Origin: Megaustenia siamemsis
Taxonomy: Eukaryota; Mollusca; Gastropoda; Stylommatophora; Ariophantidae
Direction of reading: 5' to 3'
NCBI GenBank assembly: GCA_032433765.1
Contig: JAVIAB010000059.1
Coordinates: forward strand, 60,353,582-60,417,581
Length of the DNA: 64,000 bases
Made by a program: the position numbers and the translations under genes. Shown here piece after piece: positions 34,613-46,046 of this stretch; position 1 is the stretch's first letter, and each line of letters starts with the position of its first letter. The notes under the pieces were generated by a model. That model was not told the DNA's origin, searched no databases, and saw only the letters and a program-made list of their open reading frames with translations.

Positions 34613-34780
34613 AGTTCCTGTCTGTCTGCACGGTTCCCATGCTTTAATGACTTCTTCTGAAGTTTGTAGATCGACAGTACAACCGAGCATATTCATTAAC
34701 TGTACAGCGCGTTTTTGTTCTATTTCCAGTCTTGATAACTCTAACCAAATCAGACTGACACGTTTCTTCTTCAGATGAAG
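34595..34780 (-). other. Coding-like segment of unknown origin
   Basis: The minus strand reads KKKRVSLIWLELSRLEIEQK then RAVQLMNMLGCTVDLQTSEE and VIKAWEPCRQTGTEFGPQSG to a stop. Composition and periodicity look protein-like, yet there is no start, no splice sites I trust, and no family I recognise. It sits in antisense in LRR-C intron 3, next to the 72-bp duplication. A decayed transposon ORF is the most likely source. Confidence 0.3.
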
Positions 34781-35611
34781 AAGTTAAGTGAATCTTACTA
34801 TCCATATTCTTGTTGACTTGAAGTGACGGAACAAGACAACGGAGGTTTGTGGACGGAGTGCCCTTCTCTTATTTGAATAGCCAGGATCAAGTTATCTGAG
34901 TTGATTGGTTAATTGGTGAATGTGTTCACGCTTGTAAACCAGGTATTAGTTCCATCCGGTTAAAGATCTAGCTCTTGTAGGTATTCAAATATTCCAGAAG
35001 TAACAATTTGGATTACTTTAGGAGAGTTGAACAACGGTGTAGTCGTTTCAAATTTCTACTTTAGGATTTCCCCGATACATGAAGTACACCAAGACATATC
35101 GAGAATACAGAAGAAGCAGAAGAGTTTTCAAACAGTTTGAGATCGGCAAATTGCAAATGTCAAACACCGAACTGACCGCTCCTGAACATAAGGATGATGC
35201 GAATATGGTGTGTGTTAGGGACAGTACAGGATTAGTTAAAGAAAACAGAGCACACACACAACGGTATGCAAATCGTCCATACGACTAGCACATCTTACTT
35301 ATATCATGATGTTGATCATGCACTACCTACGTGGTACAGAACAAAGATTTTAAATTCATGATTAAAATAACTTCGAAATCTGAATAGGAAGACGAAAATT
35401 AGTATTATTTAGACACACTTACTATAAGGCAGTTGTGTATGCTATTTTATGACAATTTTCTAAACATAAGTAAATTTTATATGATGAAAGTGTTACAAGT
35501 TTGGTCTATTAGAAATTCCGTTTCACTCGAGTATGGGATTACTGTTTTTGTCTATTAAAATGTAAGACGTTTGTGCTTACCACTTTCTATATTTGTAATT
35601 CTTGTCAACAG

Positions 35612-36892
35612 GGAAACCCGATCTCATCGATACCAGCTGGAAGTCTCCCAGCGAACCTCTCAGAGATATCATTCGATAGTAACCCTATCGAGACGATAGA
35701 TGACGCCGCCTTTGACGAGTCCATCTACACACTACAGGATTTATTCTTCTCACAAGCTCGGTTCACACAAATTCCTCAAGCCGTGTTTCGTTTGAAGGCT
35801 CTCAAAAGTTTACAAATTGACCAAACCAATATTCTGACTTGGAATGAAAATGGCATGAAACAGCTCGGCTCTACAATGCAGTCTCTTAGTCTTAATACTG
35901 TAGGGTTAACATCATGGCCTGAATGGATGAAGTCAATGACAAATTTAATATATTTGACTATATCTGATGGCTCTATCTCAGTTATACCGGATGATGGACT
36001 AGCTATGATGGCCGACAGTTTAGCTAATTTAGAAATTTCTTTTGTTGGTTTAACTGCACTCCCAAAGTCGTTGTCAAAGATGACTGTATTAGGGAAGTTA
36101 ACCCTAGGCAACAATAATTTAATTGAGGTGAACTGGCTCCCACAGTTAAGCCCCCTCGATACTTTGTTTATTAACAACAACAAAATACAAGATGCACAGA
36201 TCCTGAGTGATGCTGTAAGACCTTTCGCAAATACTCTCAGCAACTTTAATATTCAAAACAACTCACTCACTTCCATTCCTGATTTTTCCTTCTTGATACA
36301 GATGTCGTATCTAATATTTGAATTTAACCACATAACTGATTCTAATTCTGGCTCATATCCTTCTAATCTCACAGAATTAGATTTTGAACACAATTTGCTT
36401 TCTTCTATTCCCAGTAACATGACCAACTTAAAACTTCTAACTTCTCTTTCTCTCAACTCAAACAATATACAAACAATTCGAGGATCTTATATACCACCAT
36501 CTGTACGGGTGTTGGATTTAACCTCCAACTCGGTATCACAGTTGACTCGGTCAAGCTTCCCTAATAATTCGAGCTTAGATTATTTAATTTTAAACAACAA
36601 CCCGTTGTCTTCAATTGCCCTCGACGCATTTAATAATCTTGTTGTCCTTACACACCTAATCCTTCAAAATACGAAACTAACTCGCCTGCCTCTAGCTATA
36701 GCTTCTCTGACAAAACTAACTCAATTGGACGTTTCTAATAGCAAAAGTCTAGTGTGTACATGCCAGGAACAGAGTTTAGGCTCGTGGTTTAAGTCGTTCA
36801 GTCCCAATGGCGTTGCTATAGGAGATTGTGGGATGTCAACTGTCGACTACTTCTTTCATGTGCTGAATCCGCAATGTCCACAGATGTCGTGA
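35612..36892 (+). CDS. LRR-C exon 4: leucine-rich repeats and LRRCT cap
   Basis: 1281 bp, 426 codons plus TGA, intact. It begins after acceptor cttgtcaacag with GNPISSIPAGS. LRRs of 22-26 residues follow in series (TNLIYLTISDGSISVIPDD, SVRVLDLTSNSVSQL, SLDYLILNNNPLSSI), then the LRRCT cap with cysteines in LVCTCQ..GDCGM..PQCP and a short tail with no membrane anchor. Joined to exons 2 and 3 it gives a 488-residue secreted protein. The in-frame codons before position 35612 belong to the intron. Regulation by the shared upstream motif is inferred. It is the best intact member of the plus-strand group. Confidence 0.88.
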   Translation, partial: GNPISSIPAGSLPANLSEISFDSNPIETIDDAAFDESIYTLQDLFFSQARFTQIPQAVFRLKALKSLQIDQTNILTWNENGMKQLGSTMQSLSLNTVGLTSWPEWMKSMTNLIYLTISDGSISVIPDDGLAMMADSLANLEISFVGLTALPKSLSKMTVLGKLTLGNNNLIEVNWLPQLSPLDTLFINNNKIQDAQILSDAVRPFANTLSNFNIQNNSLTSIPDFSFLIQMSYLIFEFNHITDSNSGSYPSNLTELDFEHNLLSSIPSNMTNLKLLTSLSLNSNNIQTIRGSYIPPSVRVLDLTSNSVSQLTRSSFPNNSSLDYLILNNNPLSSIALDAFNNLVVLTHLILQNTKLTRLPLAIASLTKLTQLDVSNSKSLVCTCQEQSLGSWFKSFSPNGVAIGDCGMSTVDYFFHVLNPQCPQMS

Positions 36893-36977
36893 GAACTATT
36901 TTGCAAGTTTAATTTCTTTGATTAATTTGAGTAACTCTGTTTTGACCCGATTATTCGAATCACAGAAGAGAACCATA

Positions 36978-37208
36978 TCTATAATTATAAGTACAATTCC
37001 TCTTCTCTCTACTTCTTTCCGTCGTCATGTGTCTGTCAACTTCGAAGGAAGATTTAATGTTCGGTCTTTCGCTCTTCTGTTAGCCCCAATATTTCCAATA
37101 TTTCATCAATCTATTTCTTCAGGGTCCGACCCTTGAGACGTGTTCTCACAATATTTATTAAAGTCTTGTTGTGTCGTGTTTTGGTTTTTCTGTCTTTCAC
37201 GAGGTCAA
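36978..37208. repeat. Dispersed repeat U, copy 2
   Basis: Matches 21868-22145 (atctataattataagtacaa, ctacttctttccgtcgtcat, gtgttttggtttttctgtct). It starts about 85 bp after the LRR-C stop codon. Confidence 0.6.
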
Positions 37209-37234
37209 CCATTTATTCTGTTGCTTCTTTATAT

Positions 37235-37800
37235 TTCTTCTTCTTCTTCTACCTTTTTAGCTCCCAGTGGAGCATAGGTCTTCAAAATACACTTTCCAAG
37301 TCGTTCTGTTTTTTGCCATTCTCATAAGATCATTCCATGTCTTCCCCATCATCTTCATCTCTGCTTCTATCTGTCTTCTCCAAGAATTCCTTGGTCTTCT
37401 TCTTTGTCTTTTCCCCTGGGGATTAAAAAAAAAATGGCCTGTTGTGTAACACTCTCAATTGGCTTCCGTAGTGTATGTCCGATCCAGCGCCATCGTCTTC
37501 GCTGTATCTTTTTATCCACTGGTGTTTGACTGATACATTTCCATAATTCTATGTTAGTGATTTTGTCCTGCCATTTCCATCCTTTTATCCTGCGTAAGCA
37601 TCCATTAATGAAAGTCTGTATCTTCGTGATTGTTAATTTTGTTGTTCTCCATGTTTCACAGCCATATAATAGGACCGCCTTAACATTTGAGTTGAAAATT
37701 TTTATTTTAGTATTTAACCTAATTTCTTTGGATTTCCATACGTTTCCCAGTGCAATGAAAGCGCCTCTTAATATATTCTACGTGGGAATTATTCGCTGCT
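37235..37800 (-). mobile_element. LINE-N fragment
   Basis: Inverted: the minus strand reads SNVKAVLLYGCETWRTTKLT-like codons, CLRRIKGWKWQDKIT, then KRRRWRWIGHTLRK-like codons. The family is the same as at 20280-21248. Confidence 0.75.
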
Positions 37801-38246
37801 TTTTCCTCCGTTCTTCATTTCTGAGCTTATCTTTCAGGCTGTTTCATGTCATGCATCTAACAGATTTCATCTCGGTAGTGATTATAGTTCTGATTATTCT
37901 TGACTCCAGAGTCCATGTTTAGCATTGGTGGCACAAACCTGAGATGAAGAGTGTGTAGAAGAGTGCCCATTTTGTATCTAGTGTTAATTCCATGTTGGCC
38001 AGCACTGGTTGTAGTTGTCCGATGATTATACAAGCTATATTGGATCTTGATTGTATTTCTGTTGTTTGTGATTTGTCGAATATATAAGTGCTAGTGCCAC
38101 ACTGAAACTAAAAAAAAAATTATAAATAAGGACATATTTATTTTGTATAAATAAGATGAATTTATTAAATAAATAAAATATCATACATTACGTCAAACAG
38201 CTGGCGTGTATACACAATGTTTTATTGTAACATAAAAGAAAAAAAA

Positions 38247-38508
38247 GGGAGCCGCGATAGCTAAGTGGTTAGTGAACTGGACTACCACGGACAAGGGGTA
38301 GGGTTCGATCCCAACCGATGGCTTCCGGGTTCACCCAGCCTTAAATGGGTGTCGGATTTTTTCTGGGAAAGTAAAGCAGCGCGGACGTAATACTGACCAC
38401 ATTACCCCAAAAATCATGTGCTGAAGGTCTGTAAAATATAGGGTCACTAACACCATATTTCCCTATACGCCACTTGGCGTGACGGGGGTACTTTACTTTT
38501 TACTTAAA
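38247..38508 (+). mobile_element. SINE I, full length
   Basis: gggagccgcgatagctaagt.. to ..cttggcgtgacgggggtact. Flanked by A-rich direct repeats aaaagaaaaaaa. A box has one change (TAGCTAAGTGG). Confidence 0.82.
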
Positions 38509-38529
38509 AGAAAAAAAGTTAATCTTTGT

Positions 38530-39296
38530 TGCCATATAACGTGTTGGAAATGATAGACATAATAGTAAAAGAAAGCAACAATAAAGATATTAATCTAAAT
38601 AGTAAGAAAACAGAAGTAATAGTCATATCGAAGAAACAATCATCACCATCGTGCAGCATAAAAATAAAAAGTATAAATCTGAAACAAGTGCAACGTTTCA
38701 TATGCTTGGACACAATAATAACATCAGATGGAAGATGCCCCACAGAAATAAAAAAAAAAAAACAGAATAGCTCAGGCCAAAATAGCATTTCAGAAAATGA
38801 AAAATATCTTTTGCAACAAATATAAGTCAATATAAAAAAGAAAAAGAGAGTTCATCGGTGCTATATAGAACCAATTCTGACCTATGGAAGCAAATCATGG
38901 ACAGTAGCCAAACAAATGAAACGACGATTAGAGGCCACAGAGATGGGGTTTCTCTGAAGAATGTTGAAAGTTTCCTGGACAGCTAAAAAGACCAATGATG
39001 AAATTCTCAAAGAGACCAACACAAAAAAGTGAGCTCCTAAGAAACATCAGAAAGAAACAATCAACATTTTCTGGGCACATCATGAGAAGAGGAAAGTTGG
39101 AGTACTTGTTTTCAACTGGCAAAACACAATGAAAGCGAGATCGCAGACGACAAAGAGCGAAAATACTGGATAGCTTGGTGTCATGGCATGGAAAATAGTC
39201 AACACAAGAACTGATACGATGCACTGTGGATAGAAGATTGTGGAAGGACATGATCGCCTACGCTAACTGGTATGGAACACGATGATGATGATTATA
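38530..39296 (+). mobile_element. RTE2 fragment, longest copy
   Basis: Readable pieces: EMIDIIVKESNNKDINLNSK (RT thumb), FICLDTIITSDGRCPTEI, then the C-terminal region to the acacgatgatgatgat tail. The sequence starts downstream of the catalytic YADD motif. Several frame breaks. Confidence 0.78.
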
Positions 39297-39326
39297 TCTT
39301 ATTTTATAAATGTACAATTATTTGTT

Positions 39327-39582
39327 AGGGAGCCGCGATAGCTCACTGGTTAGTGAACTGGACAACAAAGGACAAGGGGTAGGGTTCGATCCCAACCGAC
39401 GGCTTCACTCAACCTTAAATGGGTGCCGGAATTTTTTCTGGGAAAGTAAAGCAGCACGGGCGTAATACCGCCCACTTTACCTCAAAAATCATGCGCTGAA
39501 GGTCAGTCAAATATAGGGTCACTAACACCATATTTTCCTATACGTGACTTGGTGTGACGGGGGTACATTACTTTACTTACTA
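39327..39582 (+). mobile_element. SINE I, near full length
   Basis: agggagccgcgatagctcac.. to ..gtgacgggggtacattactt; a ~10-bp deletion in the body (gacggcttcactcaacc). Flanked by aattatttgtta on both sides. Confidence 0.82.
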
Positions 39583-39774
39583 CTAATTATTTGTTACTGA
39601 GGTCCATAGATACCCGAATCTGCTATCTCAATTTTGTATTGTTACATTGTGTTAAATAGAGCCCTCCGGTGACGTCACAATCTCAGTCACGTACTTTTGA
39701 TCAGAATGTAATAAAACAAGAAAATGTAAAATACATTGTTTTAAAAATTAACACAAAGTCTGGATATTTTTTTA

Positions 39775-40116
39775 ACATATCTTTATTATATTATACATAT
39801 CTTTTATCTTTTGTATACAGTACATATGTTTAATATCTTATACACATCTTATATCTCTTGTATACAGTACATATGTTTAATATCGTATACACATCTTATA
39901 TCTTTTGTATACAGTACATATCTTTAATATCTTATACACATCTTATATCTTTTGTATACAGTACATATGTTTAATATCTTATACACATCTTTTATATTTT
40001 GTATGCAGTACATATCTTTAATAGCTTATACATATCTTATATATTTTGTATACATTACATATGTTTAATATCTTATACATATCTTTTATTTTCTGTATAC
40101 AGTACATATGTTTAAC
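39775..40116. repeat. 47-bp tandem satellite, about seven copies
   Basis: The ..tgtatacagtacatatgttt landmark recurs at a constant 47-bp spacing (ends of cag at 39820, 39867, 39914, 39961, 40008, 40055, 40102). Confidence 0.93.
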
Positions 40117-40397
40117 ATCACAATCAGTGGTGATTGTTATTAGAGTTTAGATTACAGAACTCCGATGGAACCAAGAGGGACTTTGCAATATTCAGCGGAG
40201 GACGATGTTTGTATGAGCAGAAGTAATTTGAATCCATCCTGAATAAAATGACGTATTACTGTTTATGTACATAAGTATATCGTAACTTCTGAGCTGAAGG
40301 TGACAAGATTGTTCTTTTTTCTTTACAGCGCTGTTTCCAAGCAGCTTTTGTGAAAACAAATGTGAATGTTGACATTTATAGACTCCCTTTCACCATT

Positions 40398-40656
40398 CAT
40401 CATCATCATCGAGTGCCGTCTCCGCAACGAAGGTTGGCTACCATGGAGCGCCATTCTACTCTGTCTCTTGCTTTGATTGTGCAGGTTGTCATAGGCTGAT
40501 TTTTCCATCTTTTGATGTTACTCGTCCATGTTAGTCTTGGTCTGCCTCTGCCTCTTTTACCTTGTATTTTTCCCTCCAGGATTACTTTTAGTAGGCTGTT
40601 GTGTCTTTTAACAATGCCCCAGAATCGCATTTGTCTTGTTTGAATTGTGTTTAGTC
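40398..40656 (-). mobile_element. RTE3 3' fragment
   Basis: Minus strand: MRFWGIVKRHNSLLKVILEG, KIQGKRGRGRPRLTWTSNIK; family tail (..ctcgatgatgatgatg) at 40398. Confidence 0.82.
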
Positions 40657-40952
40657 GCTTTCAGTAGATAACGATTAATTTTCTGTGTGAGGCGTCCATT
40701 AGTTCGTTGGTTATTTATGTCCACGTTCAACCTATTACACACTCATTTCAACTCTTTTAAAGTTGTTTTCGAAGACGTTTCTACCTCAGCATTGCTTCCT
40801 TACTAATATCCGCCTGGATACACTTGTATTATGTAAAAACTGGGTGAACCTTGGAAAAGTCGAGCATGATCGAACCCGTCCACTTTTCCTCAGCAGAACA
40901 GTTCATATATTTTTATTTTACTGCGACTCTATAACTGTATATATGGGTGTGC

Positions 40953-40984
<32 letters not shown>

Positions 40985-41017
40985 ATGTCTGTGTAATCAA
41001 ATGTATATGCACATATA

Positions 41018-42393
41018 AAGGGTGTTTATAAAGTCTCACTACACTTGGTATCTAGGTCAATTTGAAAAAAAATTTGTTTATGACGTCATCACATTATGTG
41101 CTCCCACTGTCAATTGTGCAGTGAATGGCTGTCGTCTGCTGGAGTAATTCTTTGCACTCAAAGCAGAATGGTGTTATCAAGAGAAGAACGAATTTTTCTG
41201 GTTGAACAAGTGTTTAGAAATGGTGGTCGATACACACGGGTAGTTGTTCAAAGATTTATAGCAAGATTTCACGATAAACAACCTCCTCATCGCATTACGG
41301 TTAGAAATTTGTTGAATAAGTTTATTGCTACTGGAAATGTGGAAGATGCTTCACGATCTGGTAGGCCTGCTGTGAATGATGAAATATGTTTAGATATCCA
41401 AGACAGAATCCTTAAAAGTCCAGACAAGTCATTAAGAAAACTGTCGCAACAAGTGAACTTACCATTGAGCACATTGCACAAAGTTGTAAAACAGCGGTTA
41501 CATTTCCATCCATACAGGATTTCTGTTGTGCATGAACTAAAAGAGCGTGACAATCAATCCAGAGTCAACTACTGCACGTGGTTTCAAGCATTTTTAGCTG
41601 AAGAAGACGAGTCAATTCTCGATGTAACATTCTTCTCAGATGAAGCATGGTTTCATCTATCTGGATACGTTAATAGCCAAAATAATCGTATTTGGAGCAG
41701 TTTCAATCCCAATGCATCTCATGCAGCGCCTATACACGATGCGAAAATTGGGGTATGGTGTGCCGTCAGTAGAAGGCGTATAATTGGACCCATTTTCTTC
41801 AACAACACTATAAATGCCCATCGGTATGTTACTGAAATTCTGGAACCTTTTTTAGAACAGCTGAATGAACGTGAAATTGAAGAAGCTTGGTTCCAACAAG
41901 ATGGTGCAACTGCACACACAGCTAGAGCATCACTTCGTTTTTTGGAAGAAATTTTCTCCAATCGCATAATATCTAAAGGAATTTGGCCTGCTCGGTCTCC
42001 AGAACTTACTCCATTAGATTATTATCTATGGGGGTTCTTGAAAGGCAAAGTTTACAAAACTAATGTGCACACAATTGAGGAGCTGAAAGAAGCAATCAGA
42101 AATGCCATTCAAGAAATAACAACAGACACCTTGCGCAAGGTTTTTGACAATATGAAGAGGCGTGTACAGACATGTCTTGAAGCCCGTGGTGGACATTTCC
42201 AACACCTGTTATAATGTATATGTCATTGTTACTTTCCAGCTTCCTCAAAACATCGATATACACTGTACCGTAGCAGTTACTATTGCTACTGAAAAGAAGC
42301 ACTTTGTTGAGCACATAATGTGATGACGTCATAAACAATTTTTTTTCAAATTGACCTAGATACCAAGTGTAGTGAGACTTTATAAACACCCTG
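41018..42393 (+). mobile_element. Mariner-like DNA transposon, apparently complete
   Basis: The element is 1376 bp and is flanked by TA on both sides (41016-41017 and 42394-42395), the mariner/Tc1 target. Terminal inverted repeats of about 86 bp (41018-41103 and 42309-42393) start c/aAGGGTGTTTATAAAGTCTC and differ by one end base and one T. It contains a single uninterrupted transposase gene. The near-perfect repeats and open frame point to recent activity. It lies between LRR-C and LRR-D. Confidence 0.93.
41168..42214 (+). CDS. Mariner-like transposase
   Basis: The 348-residue protein would cut and paste the surrounding element by binding its terminal repeats. N-terminal helix-turn-helix regions span about residues 1-115 (MVLSREERIFLVEQVFRNGG; second HTH LSQQVNLPLSTLHKVVKQRL), with the GRP linker at 65-67. 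The RNase H-like DDE/D domain follows: D158 in FFSDEAWFHLSG, D245 in WFQQDGATAHTA, and a third acidic residue in RSPELTPLDYYLWG, D284, 38 residues after D245. The sequence resembles the HTH/DDE_3 transposases widespread in arthropods and molluscs rather than classic DD34D mariners. The start at 41168 is preferred over an in-frame ATG at 41096, which lies inside the terminal repeat. Intact; the nearby 45.5-kb relic shares its N-terminal residues. Confidence 0.9.
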   Translation: MVLSREERIFLVEQVFRNGGRYTRVVVQRFIARFHDKQPPHRITVRNLLNKFIATGNVEDASRSGRPAVNDEICLDIQDRILKSPDKSLRKLSQQVNLPLSTLHKVVKQRLHFHPYRISVVHELKERDNQSRVNYCTWFQAFLAEEDESILDVTFFSDEAWFHLSGYVNSQNNRIWSSFNPNASHAAPIHDAKIGVWCAVSRRRIIGPIFFNNTINAHRYVTEILEPFLEQLNEREIEEAWFQQDGATAHTARASLRFLEEIFSNRIISKGIWPARSPELTPLDYYLWGFLKGKVYKTNVHTIEELKEAIRNAIQEITTDTLRKVFDNMKRRVQTCLEARGGHFQHLL

Positions 42394-42485
42394 TATATAC
42401 ATAATGTATAGTTTATTTATTATAATTTGTTAGGATGCAGTAACAACGATATAGCGTTTTTAAATGTGGTGATTGTTGACAACAA

Positions 42486-42617
42486 TTGAAAACCCCTGTT
42501 TTGGTCTATGCAACTGACATAAAAAAGATGTTTCTTTTATCTTAAATATTTATCAGTCACGAAATGTCAGGATTAGGAGCATCAACAGGTCTGTAGGAAA
42601 TCGTTTGTTGTGAACAT
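42486..42617 (+). promoter_or_regulatory. LRR-D promoter motif and leader exon 1
   Basis: TTGAAAACCCCTG at 42486-42498, a TATA-like ataaaaaag about 35 bp before the initiator, then tTATCAGTCACG (A at 42555). The 63-nt leader carries GGAGCATCAACAGGTCTGTA and ends in donor gtaagt after 42617. It is the cleanest example of the family's upstream region. Confidence 0.7.
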
Positions 42618-42717
42618 GTAAGTAATTGCTATATTTATACATTAAGGACCCTGTGTATTGATTTGTAATTGTTTTTCTATTTATCAACATTATCATCACC
42701 ATCACAAACAACATTCT

Positions 42718-43018
42718 TCATTATAAATAAATATTCTGAAAGAGGCCAACACAAAAATGGAGCTGAAGAAATATCAGATAGAAACAATTGATATTTTGTC
42801 TGGTACATCATAAGAAGACGAAAGTTGAAAAAAAATAGTTACAACTGGCAAAATACAGGGACAAAGAGATTGAGGACGACTAAGAGAAACATTAGTACTA
42901 GATAGCTTGGGGACATGGCATGGAAAAACGTTAACAACAGATTTGATACGATGTGCTGTTGATAGAAAATTGTGGAAGGACATGATCGTCTACATCAACC
43001 AGTATGGCACTTAATGCT
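42718..43018 (+). mobile_element. RTE2 3' fragment
   Basis: aaagaggccaacacaaaaat.. to ..ccagtatggcacttaatgct; the family's ATGATG tail is replaced by the (CT)n run that follows. Confidence 0.65.

Positions 43019-43064
<46 letters not shown>
43019..43064. repeat. (CT)n microsatellite
   Basis: About 22 CT units. Confidence 0.95.
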
Positions 43065-43065
<1 letters not shown>

Positions 43066-43990
43066 TATCAGGACTCAATCAGAGTAGGACTCCAGACTCT
43101 CGCACGAAGACAGCTGCCTGTTTAAGCCTGTTAGATCCACTCAATCACTAATCATTAATCTGGACGATGCAAAAACGAGCTGTAACATAATGAAAGGTTT
43201 ATACTAGTGCTGGATCCGATAAACTTTAATTTCTGAGAAACGGTCCCTATGAATTGAACATTTTGTATAGAAGTAATTGTATATATATTGGCTGTTAATG
43301 AAATATAAGCCCTGGCTTCTAAACGATGAGTTTCACGTTATATAAGGAGAAAACCCTGGAGGTGCCTTGGTCATGTTCTCAGTGTGTTCTAGTGTAAACT
43401 AGCTGAAGGAAATCCCCTCCCCTCCCCCACAACCCCCCCCCCCATCCCGAATCAGGTTTCAGAAGAATACATGTTGGAAACCCAAAATAAGGAGGATAAA
43501 AAGAAACTACAAATGAAACAGTTAATAGAGGGTTCACTCTATCGCTTTATGAAAGAAAAAAAATCTACAAGACCTATCAGTGAATTGTCAGAAAGTATTA
43601 CTTCTGCTCTATGTGTCGACTTCGGTTTGAAATTATTCAATAAACTAACAATTATTACTTAATTATTAATTAATTTCAATCAGTACAAATCTCTAATTAC
43701 TTTTACGACAACACCCGCCCTCCCCAAAAAATTTAATTTCCATCAATGCGCATTTCTATATACGTATTTTCTGTCTGGCTATCTCAACTCTCGTTCTTTG
43801 TTCTATTACTATCGTTTGCTGCCATATTTTGTTCATTTACCTTCATCTGCATGTGTTCACCAGCAGATTTTTCTTTTAGAATTGATTATCACTTTTTTGT
43901 TTTGGTTTGTTTACGTGTATTTACTGAATTAAACCGTTATTAATGATACATGTGCATCTTAAATTTAATTAGAAACTGTATATGTTCTCT
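43065..43990. other. LRR-D leader intron, unassigned part
   Basis: A C-rich patch at 43420-43445 and a 63-codon open stretch from 43471 (MLETQNKEDKKKLQMKQLIE) without recognisable family or splice context. No gene claimed. Confidence 0.35.
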
Positions 43991-43994
43991 TCCA

Positions 43995-44212
43995 TCATCT
44001 CTGTCTCCTTCCCTTCAACTCCATGTGGAGCATAGGTCTTCCAACAAACACTTCGAAGGCCGTTCTGTTTCTTATCATTATTTTAATATCAATCCATGTC
44101 ATCCCCAGCATCTTCATATCTGCTTCCATCTGTCTTCTCAAAATATGGTGTCTTCTATGTCTTTTTCCTTGGTGATTCCAAAAAAGGTCATGTTATGTTA
44201 TCTTTCATCATA
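43995..44212 (-). mobile_element. LINE-N 3' fragment
   Basis: ctccatgtggagcataggtc..ccatgtcatccccagcatct..ggtgattccaaaaaaggtca matches the 3' end of LINE-N at 62540-62740, inverted. Confidence 0.65.
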
Positions 44213-44498
44213 ATTTTTGTTAATATTCTTTTGTGACGACGTTTTTCTATCTATACCATGTTATTGAACGAAGAATACTATAATGACCATTTACACAGGA
44301 ACACGCAAAGATATATAAAACAATAAAACAAATATTAAAATACACATCCTAAATAGCAATAATAAATCAAAGTACCTTATTTAAGGGAATAAGAATGTGC
44401 ATTCACATTAAAATTAAGGACACCAGCACTGAGAATAAAAACACAACAATTTTAAAAATGCAACATAATTGAATATTTTGTACTGTTTCATTTTAAAG

Positions 44499-44581
44499 AT
44501 AAAAAAATGAGCTGCATATTGGGTCTGATTTTGCTTGGATTGATGACTTCCCTTGTATTGGCATATAACTGTCCTTATCAG
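44499..44581 (+). CDS. LRR-D exon 2: signal peptide
   Basis: Coding part 44507-44581: 25 codons, MSCILGLILLGLMTSLVLA then YNCPYQ, donor gtatac. The acceptor tttcattttaaag lies eight bases before the ATG. Very similar to the exons of B and E. Confidence 0.83.
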
Positions 44582-44704
44582 GTATACTGGATACAGATAG
44601 ATCAAATAGATTATAATGAATGAAAGTGTTTTATGTAGAGGCGAGTATCTGGTCATCTGAAGTTTCTCCAACTGCGTAGAGCTGTACTTATTATGCTCTC
44701 CATC

Positions 44705-44749
<45 letters not shown>

Positions 44750-45501
44750 AGCTTTCATTATGTTTGTGCGCCATATAACTATTAGTTTAGAAATCATGCT
44801 CACTCTTCTATAAATATGTCACACATGTCACGCTTAATGCCAAAACGGAGATAAAAACTTAAAGCAGACGAGTCTTACGCAAGGCACAGTCTGGGTACCT
44901 AAACATTTCATCGAATTAAGTTACAGATCCCATCTTTGTACCGCGCCAGCGCACGAGCGGTTTAAACGGAGTAACATCATTCGATCTCCAGATAAAAATA
45001 TTTTCAAACTTTTCGTTCGAATTTTGTAACTTTGATAGTTAAGGTCGGTTGAAATACCAAACTGCACTGTGCTTGACATCTATCGATCTCTGGATTATAG
45101 ATGTGAAGAATAAAGGACGTGAGTGATGTATTGATGTAAAGAATAAAGGACGTGAGTGATGTACTGATGTGGAGAGTATCTTAATGAAGTATCATAATCG
45201 GGTTGCGTGCCCATTTTAAAACACAGAATCGAAGGAAACCCTTTCTCTAGCCATATCTGCTATTTGTTCTGTTGTCAGTTTTAATTGACTGTTCAAATAA
45301 ATAAAGTATAGGCATTCACAATGTTGGAAAAACATTCTTTGGTGTATGGATTAAAGACGTCAACAACGAAATGGGTAAATTGTTTCTTTTTGTAATTATT
45401 TAATTACCTGAAAATCAGGAGGCCCAACACACTTTATATATACATATGTAACTACATATGTTATATATATATATATGTTTATATATATATATGTTTGTGT
45501 A

Positions 45502-45921
45502 CAGGGTGTTTATAAAGTAATTCATGCGTTCACAAAGTGAAATTACGTCAACGCTTGATAAAATTTACATAATGATATTCTGTGTTCACAGTCCCATCTA
45601 CGGCATAACACAAAGAGCCATTGTTGTGTTCACACTTTCATTGCTGAAAAGAAAATGGTATTGAATATTGAAAATATGATATTTTTGGTTGAAATTATTT
45701 TCCATAATGGTGCCAAATTTACTGAAGAGGTAATTCGACATTTTGTGCTGAAACTTCCAGACACATGCTGTAGACACAACGTCATCGTGTGACGTTGCTA
45801 CTTTACCAATACAAGTCAGGCAAGAGCAGATGTGTTTAGATGAATAATAAAAGTTACGTTACACATTGCCGTAATTTTAAGAAAATGTTTTCTTTTGCAC
45901 ATCGACTTTATAAACACACAG
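45502..45921 (+). mobile_element. Deleted mariner-like element (MITE-like)
   Basis: 420 bp between TA dinucleotides, with ends CAGGGTGTTTATAAAG and, inverted, CTGTGTGTTTATAAAG. From 45655 it reads MVLNIENMIFLVEIIFHNGA then KFTEEVIRHFVLKLPD, aligning with residues 1-36 of the 41168 transposase, after which the coding part is gone. It is a non-autonomous cousin rather than a direct deletion copy, since inner sequences differ. It lies in LRR-D intron 2. Confidence 0.8.
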
Positions 45922-45971
45922 TATATATATATATATTAATGTTGAATACGTTTGCTTTCCACTAGCACACG

Positions 45972-46015
<44 letters not shown>

Positions 46016-46046
46016 ATGCTTCTTTTTATATGAATACAGTTATGGG

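Noticed and set aside
35573..35611. ATG-like start at 35573 for LRR-C
   Set aside because: It precedes the acceptor cttgtcaacag and gives no signal peptide; the gene starts at 32649.
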